Of a DNA stretch of 64,000 nucleotides, positions 58,298 through 64,000 are shown in pieces. How positions within the stretch are numbered: the first letter of the stretch is position 1; every line of letters begins with the position of its first letter. The translations under genes were made by a program, and so were the position numbers. The DNA lies in the NCBI GenBank assembly GCA_973895155.1, contig OZ316894.1, positions 20,522,001 through 20,586,000 of the forward strand. The letters are read 5' to 3'. The notes beneath the pieces are model-generated. The model worked only from the letters and a program-made list of their open reading frames with translations, made no database searches and was not told the DNA's origin. Source of the stretch: Marsupella aquatica (Eukaryota > Marchantiophyta).

Positions 58298-58861
58298 CTA
58301 CATTTCTATTGATACTGTCTCATACTTCAGACCAAGTAGGATAGTGATATTTAATAAACTTATGCACTGTCTACCAGAATCTTCTAGATTACGTAAATAT
58401 GGAATAAGTGTGCCTCTAAGAAAATTGTCTTTACAATTACCATAATACTGCTTGGGATACAGCCTTGAATACATTGGATTTACACTATCAAATGATGGAT
58501 AACACTCTAAAAATATAACATTTTGTCTTTGATATTGTGGATAAATATCATTGATCTGTTTCATGTCCATCAAAGTTGATGTAAGAAACTTAAGACCAGA
58601 AAAACTCAAAGCTTTATCTGTGAGTATTGGATCCATTTGATCAGCCAGTTCGCATGTGTCAGTGAGTGCCCAAAGAACCACATCAAAAGTTGAAGTGCAA
58701 AATTCAAGAAATTCTTGTACATATGGTCTCGGAAAGATCATTTTGTTATAAACTCGGAAAGATGATGTCTTCTTCAAATGACGAGAGACCCCAGTTGTGT
58801 AAATGAGGAACTTGTTGATACTTATGATAAGTAATTTCCTGAATAAATTTTCAACTCTCAC
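58298..58861 (-). CDS. FCP1/NIF-like (HAD) domain protein, catalytically degenerate; terminal exon
   Basis: An exon starting after ttgtgtacag (58862) encodes 187 aa to the stop at 58298. It follows the FCP1-homology domain fold: RKLLIISINKFLIY occupies the place of the DxDxT strand but both Asp are replaced by Ser and Asn. FPRPYVQEFLEFCTSTFDVV and LWALTD fit the 'RPGxxEFL..-V.WSS' block, and NVIFLECYPSFDSVNP with LRGTLIPYLRNLED fit the 'IDDSP ... L..YL..L' end, again with the Asp pair lost. So phosphatase activity is unlikely. An upstream piece at about 58985-59129 (WLQKSLQQDWREHFQIW) may be a preceding exon, but its phase does not join simply. It could belong to the same locus as the genes to the right. 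Confidence 0.5.
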   Translation of the reverse strand: MRVENLFRKLLIISINKFLIYTTGVSRHLKKTSSFRVYNKMIFPRPYVQEFLEFCTSTFDVVLWALTDTCELADQMDPILTDKALSFSGLKFLTSTLMDMKQINDIYPQYQRQNVIFLECYPSFDSVNPMYSRLYPKQYYGNCKDNFLRGTLIPYLRNLEDSGRQCISLLNITILLGLKYETVSIEM

Positions 58862-59268
58862 CTGTACACAACACACACAGATGAGATTTAGAATAGTACC
58901 CAAAAATATGTCATAAATTAACTATGCACCATGGTTCATTCTACAAATAAGTGTGATAAGTAGTCGAAAATGTACCCTGATTATTAAACACATGGAATCT
59001 CCTTGAATGATTTCTATCTCCATGATCACGAATATACTGAGTATTGATCCATATTTGGAAGTGTTCCCTCCAATCTTGTTGCAATGACTTTTGCAACCAT
59101 AATGGGTAAGTTTCCTTGATACTATACACTATTCACATCCATAATGACCAATTTGCTGGTTTGGGCTCAGATTGCACCTGAACAATCAAACAATTTATAG
59201 CACTATGAAAAAAATTATACATTTTAAGTATAGTTAAAATAAAATCATTACTTCTTGTTGCGCAAAAT

Positions 59269-62200
59269 CTACTGAGGTGTCTTCTTCACCTTTGGCAGCA
59301 TAGTAACTTTTTCTATCACCGAGGGTCTCTTTGAATCCCGTCGAGTGGCACGACCTGGAATGACCTTGGAACCAGTCTTAGGAAGCTCCATTCTTGTTGC
59401 TGGAGTCGTTTGTGAACAATCTCCATGAGAAGTTGAAACTAATGGGATCCCCAAAAAAGGAGGTGGTAATTCATTCAATCCATCAGCGTAGGCTGCAGCA
59501 GATGCTTCCTCTTCCCAAGGCGCAATTTTTCCCACCTCCGGTATGTCTTGATCTTCAAGGTTAGTGGCTAGTTGGATCCAAGGATGTTCTTCACTATCTC
59601 CCAACAAATCACTCTCATTTGTTTTAGGGTCCATCGATGTGTGAGACACCTTTGGTTTTTCGGCCAAAATCATAACAGGATCCACTTGTGCATTGATTTC
59701 AACATTTCTTGTCTCTAGAGGATCCATTTGCTCCCTTGCTAGGTTGCTGTCAACATTTCTTGGCTTTGTCAATGTGAAAGGCTCATCCAAAATATTAGCC
59801 TCAACCACTAGAGGATCCATCTGCTCCCTTGCTAGGTTATTGTTAGCATTTATTGGCTCTGTCGATGTGGGACGCACATCCAAAATGTTAGTCTCAACCA
59901 CTAGAGGATCCATCTGCTCCCTTGCTAGGTTGTTGTTAGCATTTCTTGACTCTGTCGATGTGGGAGGCACATCCAAAATGTTAGTTTCAACCATTGAAGG
60001 ATCCATTTTCTTCTCCACTGGATCACTGTCAACATTTACTGGCTCTGTCGATATGGGAGACGTGCCCAAAATGTTAGTTTCAACCAGTAAAGGATCCATC
60101 TGCTCCACCATTGGATTCACGACCAAAGCATTGTCTCTTATTGTTTCCTCGTTTGGAATGAAAGAATCATCTCTCTTCACACCCAAATCTTGGATGATTG
60201 CTTGTTCATAATCACTTTGATAAACTGCACATGTATTTAGTGTAGCATCATTAAGATTAGACACGGGTGTATCTATAGAGTTAGTGATAGGGTTGGAGAT
60301 TAGTTGATACTCCTTCATCCAAGTCCATTTGTTAATAGTGCTTTTAGGTTCACTTTGAATGGCAAAAACATCAATAGGAGGATCTCCAACCATTTCACAT
60401 ACTTTTGTTGCATAATAGACATTATCTTGTAAATTAGTGATTTGTTCAGGGGTTTCCAAACCGGAGCGATGAGTCAAAGCTTCATGCCAATATGCTCTTG
60501 CTTTCCACCCATGAAATTGAGCTTCGCTTCGAAAGAACTCATCCCAATCTATTGTAGAAATGTGATCTGGGCAACTGGTTTCCTGATCAGGAATATAATT
60601 TTCCCACACAAATTTGCGGACAATCATTCTTCGCTCATTTTTACTTTTGGTTTCATCAAATGCCACTTCATTTTTGTTTCTTTGATTTGATTCTTGCACC
60701 CCAGCACGGCTACAATTTGATTGGATATTTTTAACATTCTTTGCATTTAGATTTGAGGTAGGGCCTCTTCCTTTGGTCATTGAAACTCCTTGTTCCTCGA
60801 CATTGAGCTCTGGTTCGGTTTGGAAAGCCCTGAACGAGTCAAGAATTTCCATTGAATCATTTGGTGATTCCACGTGATCCAACTTTAGTGGCTGCCAAGC
60901 ATTCGGGGAATCAATGTTATCCTCTTCGTCCTCATCCTTGTTCTCGTCCTCAATAGAATTGGTTTTATCTCCTACAACCAAAACAACAAACAATAGATAA
61001 ATATGGTGAACCAATAAACTTCCAATTATTTTTATTTATTAAATATCGCTATTAGTTTGCTTTGCCTAATTTCAATGACTACATGATGTATTAGACAAGT
61101 GTTTTCTATATTATGTTAAGTACTAATCTAATTTTTCACAAAATTCCAGAGTAAGTTAATCTATTTATATAATTTAAGCGATTCATTTGACAAGTTAAAA
61201 CTATGATTGGGTTGTTCAGTTTGTATTAGTATTTGCTTCAACTCTAGTTGGAATTATTATCCATTTGAAATGTTTGGACTATACCAAATAATAGGTTCTA
61301 TATTGTCTTGATAAATTTATCTAACTTCACACATCCAACTTGTTCCAACCATGGTTCATTCTAATATTTTCATCAATCAATCATTCTATATCAAATCATG
61401 TACATCATTCTCTTGAGAACATCGATTTATAATTCATGATTCATATCTGGCATATGACAAGTTTGGCTACTTAATTAATCATTAGCTATTGAATATGGTA
61501 GTTTATAACAAATGGTAGTCATATTAACCTCCAAGTGGATCAGTAGGAACATTGGTTGGCATTTCGTAGACTTTGTCATCTGATTCAGGAATGTCGCCCA
61601 ATCCATATTCCTTGATCACACAAGCAATACTACTTTCACCAAGGTGTAAGGTATCTTTGCAAAGCTCAATAATGTCCTCTCTCATATTCTTCTTGGCCAA
61701 ATTATACTTCATCAATCTGGCAATATTTTTCTCTAAAATACTTCGAAGTTCACATGATGCTTCTTCAGGCTGATCATGATTAAACTTGTTTGTGGAAGAA
61801 AAGAACTGCGTAAGTCCTTCGTGATTAGACTCGTCACAATATGAACGTACCCGAGCTCCCAAGTTCTGCAAAACCATGAGAGTTTTAATACTTGGGATTT
61901 CAATATAGTTGAATAATTAAATGAACTTTCAACTGTAAGGTTTGGGGTTTAAAAACTCATACCAAAAGGGAGTGGATCAGATGTCGGCCATCTCCAAAAC
62001 AGACATAAAACTTGTCAAATGAGACAAGTTGAGAAGTCAAGTTATCATAGAAACTCTTGCTTTTCTCCCCAAGTTGAGTCTGCTCTGCAACATCTTCTGT
62101 TGTCTCTTCATAATTCTCCAAACATCCTGCTTTCTTAAAGCTTAACAAAAATTTTCCAGAAATCTCATCTGCCTCACATTCTTCAGTGAATGACACTTTG

Positions 62201-62826
62201 AAGAATGCATAAGTTACAAAAAGACAATTGACATCATAAATTGTCGATGTAGAAGATGACGGTCGAGATTGTGTCCAGTATTGTGTTGTGAATGCAACAT
62301 AATGTGGGTGTGCTGAAATGGCACTCATCACAAAGAAAGAGTCGATCGCAGATGATATCACTACCACGACATGAGATGGTTTGGACCCAATCATAGAAGC
62401 TGCATCAAAGAATGCTTCATATGTCTTCCGTGTCATGGGACTTATTCCAGGTATCATGGTAGCATCCAAGAATATGAATGTTGCCATTTCTTTCAATTCC
62501 AAGATGATTGGACGAAAAAATGCAGGAGTTCCAAATCCCTCATTTGAACAAAACCTAAGTTTTGAGTCAAGTTTCACAACCACCGGATTACCTTTTCCAT
62601 CCACTGAAGCCCTGATTGACCATATCAAACTCTTAAAAACTCCAGGTAGAAGATTTTGCAACTCGTCATTTCCAGTGTTCTTCGTTAATGATTTTGGGAT
62701 TACTGCAGGTCCAAGCGTAGTTTGAAGTTTTTCAACTTTATTTGGAGTAAACTTGATAAAGTTGAAAAACTTCAAGCTCACATTGCATTCACCTTCTCGA
62801 TTCTCTGCTCCATGGGCAACGCTCAT
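59269..62826 (-). CDS. Unrecognised three-exon gene with an internal 31-residue tandem repeat
   Basis: Exons 62826-61963, 61865-61529 and 60971-59269 have GT-AG borders and compatible phases (0, then 1), giving 2,904 nt and 967 aa. The N-terminal 400 residues look globular (FKSLIWSIRASVDG, FIFLDATMIPGISPMTRKTY, DKFYVCFGDGRHLIHSLLNL). Then an acidic stretch (IEDENKDEDEEDNID), a region with WHEALTHRSG, four and a half 31-residue repeats of the QMDPLVVETNILDVPPTSTE type, and a basic tail (RATRRDSKRP ... PKVKKTPQ). I do not recognise the family. The ATG overlaps the stop of the frame upstream (ATGA at 62823-62826), so that frame and the GGQH exon may be 5' parts of the same gene. A domesticated or recent transposon gene is possible. 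Confidence 0.5.
59720..60112. repeat. 93-bp coding tandem repeat
   Basis: The string ggatccat recurs at 59720, 59813, 59906, 59999 and 60092, an exact 93-bp period, which equals 31 codons of the minus-strand protein. The middle units are the most alike, the outer ones diverged, as expected from unequal exchange. Confidence 0.9.
61014..61528. other. Intron 2 of the unrecognised gene (most of it)
   Basis: AT-rich with no open frame of note. The inferred intron runs from donor gttaat at 61528 to acceptor ttggttgtag ending at 60972. Confidence 0.6.
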
Positions 62827-63353
62827 AGTTTCCCCTTAGGCATATTATCTTTTGCAAGATATTTCAAAAGCAGTATCTCAAACTCCTTATCCTGCTTCTT
62901 TTGAACGCAATACTCATCAAGAGCAATGAAATCTTCTTCGATAGGAACTGCATCTATCTTCTTTGCAATTCCGCTACTTCGTTGCTTCATTAGTGAGATC
63001 TTCTTATTGGTAAGAAGATACCTTGCAATCTTCATCAACACTGCATCTTCAACACCAAGAAAATCCCGAAATGTTCTTCGTGCCACCTCCCAAGCTCCTC
63101 GAGCAGAATCTTTCTTAATAACATCTCTCTGTAAGAACCCATTGAAAGCAACCAATTTTCCTTCTCTTGACATCTCGTAAACTTTCATCCACAAGTTGAA
63201 GGTGGAATCTGTCATATTTAAGATGAAAGGTCCAAGTTCACCCAAATTAAATTTTCCATTCTCCTCTTTAGCCCAAGGGATGACGATCATTGCTGCTTTT
63301 GAGAAGTGTTGTTCACACACAACTAAAATCATTAGGTGGATACGAACCATGGT
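62823..63353 (-). CDS. Unrecognised frame, probable 5' part of the same locus
   Basis: The frame is open from 63353 to TGA 62823-62825, about 175 aa from its first Met, with protein-like composition (VIPWAKEENGKFNLGELGPF, ARGAWEVARRTFRDFLGVED, IARYLLTNKKISLMKQRSSG). An acceptor-like taatgattttag sits in its first codons (before VCEQHFS). The phase after that acceptor does not match the phase 0 donor of the exon at 63450, and the 3' end runs into the next frame by an ATGA overlap. Either the splice sites are not the ones I picked, or small indels have broken an old gene. No family recognised. Confidence 0.4.
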   Translation of the reverse strand, partial: TMVRIHLMILVVCEQHFSKAAMIVIPWAKEENGKFNLGELGPFILNMTDSTFNLWMKVYEMSREGKLVAFNGFLQRDVIKKDSARGAWEVARRTFRDFLGVEDAVLMKIARYLLTNKKISLMKQRSSGIAKKIDAVPIEEDFIALDEYCVQKKQDKEFEILLLKYLAKDNMPKGKL

Positions 63354-63449
63354 TCACACTGTTCTACTTTTCACATTCTATTGCATTCAGATGCACTAGC
63401 AGAAGTTAAATAAGAATAAAAATAAACTTATGAAATATATGACTCTTAC

Positions 63450-64000
63450 CTTCCATTTTGAATCTTTGGTGCTGTTTGTCTCTGAAGGAGGACATCCATA
63501 ACTTTTCCAAATATCTCTGACCTGTCTTGCAATCAAGAAAAATTGGGATTCATCCATTGCTGTGTGATGGACATGATTCAATGTCTTTGATAATCCCATC
63601 ATTACCAGGTTCCCAGCCAAATCATATGGTGCCCAAAACATCACGGCATCAATTCTAAGGCATTTTTGATGAATAGCAGTATCCACTGATTCATCATTCA
63701 AAAGTAATCGGTAAGCTATTACTGTGTGCTGGCCTCCAATTATCCAAAAATGATAATTGTCAATTTGATCAAGGATCGGTGGGTGTGACAATGGAGTCCC
63801 ACAATAGCCAACTTCGGTGCTCCTGCTCTCATCCCAAAGCACTGGGATGAGGAAACAAACCCGCTTCTCAAAATTTACCAACGACTGAAATTTCATCGAG
63901 TTGGCAAGGTCCCTTGAGTAATCAGGGTCATGTCCTCTACATTTTACAACATTGGGTGCAATGTGGCATTTCGAATTTTCAACATTGAAAACTCTACTAT
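63450..64000 (-). CDS. Exon of an unrecognised gene with a GGQH motif, runs off the window
   Basis: The frame is open from the right edge of the window to a good donor (AAATGGAAG|gtaagag, 63450), 183 codons. Upstream of the Met at 63896 it still reads as protein (SKCHIAPNVVKCRGHDPDYS), so that Met is not necessarily the start. The block DNYHFWIIGGQHTVIAYRLL resembles the 'DGQHR..A' signature of ParB/sulfiredoxin-like domains; this is a single-motif resemblance only. Later residues include MDESQFFLIARQVRDIWKSY. Probably a 5' exon of the multi-exon locus to its left. Confidence 0.45.

Overview
The window looks like nuclear DNA of a land plant, most plausibly a bryophyte. This is inferred from gene content: a plant-type TM9/EMP70 protein, a GAT1_2.1-like class I glutamine amidotransferase with five introns, an LRR-III-type receptor-like kinase, a plant Copia element with an initiator-Met-tRNA primer site, and MULE and LINE debris. 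Genes are sparse and long AT-rich stretches are filled with repeats. No species can be named from sequence alone.

Layout. 1-5.7 kb: repeat-rich DNA with a degraded MULE transposase (minus strand), a possible foldback element and diverged repeat families. 6.97-8.90 kb: intact intronless TM9 gene (+). 12.17-16.28 kb: six-exon glutamine-amidotransferase gene (-); all splice phases join to 500 aa. 18.36-19.26 kb: degraded C-terminal part of a LINE-like ORF (-). 24.32-27.23 kb: two-exon LRR receptor-like pseudokinase (+), with a 32-bp perfect palindrome just after the stop. 28.98-30.71 kb: two perfect 51-bp inverted repeats enclosing an orphan ORF and a 178-bp tandem duplication.

31-56 kb is a complex duplicated region. 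A block of about 3.5 kb ending in the start of a short-chain dehydrogenase (SDR) gene occurs twice in direct orientation (31.1-34.7 and 46.4-50.0 kb). Between them lies a large inverted duplication (arms about 35.65-39.4 and 41.15-45.15 kb) whose arms each carry one gene for a secreted, highly acidic repeat protein, transcribed outward. The loop holds a third copy of the dispersed repeat. In both acidic-protein genes the frame continues for exactly 55 codons beyond a shared TAG stop, and the tail is conserved at protein level while the central repeat arrays differ completely. The second SDR copy was cut by a 5,169-bp Copia element with intact LTRs, a 5-bp target duplication, primer site and polypurine tract.

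58.3-64.0 kb (-): unfamiliar multi-exon genes running off the window. They comprise a frame open to the edge with a GGQH motif (possibly ParB-like), a 967-aa three-exon model with an exact 31-residue tandem repeat, and a FCP1/NIF-like domain that has lost its catalytic aspartates.

The intact conserved genes are unrelated housekeeping or signalling genes and show no sign of working as one pathway. The most unusual material is the inverted pair of acidic-protein genes and the orphan locus at the right end.
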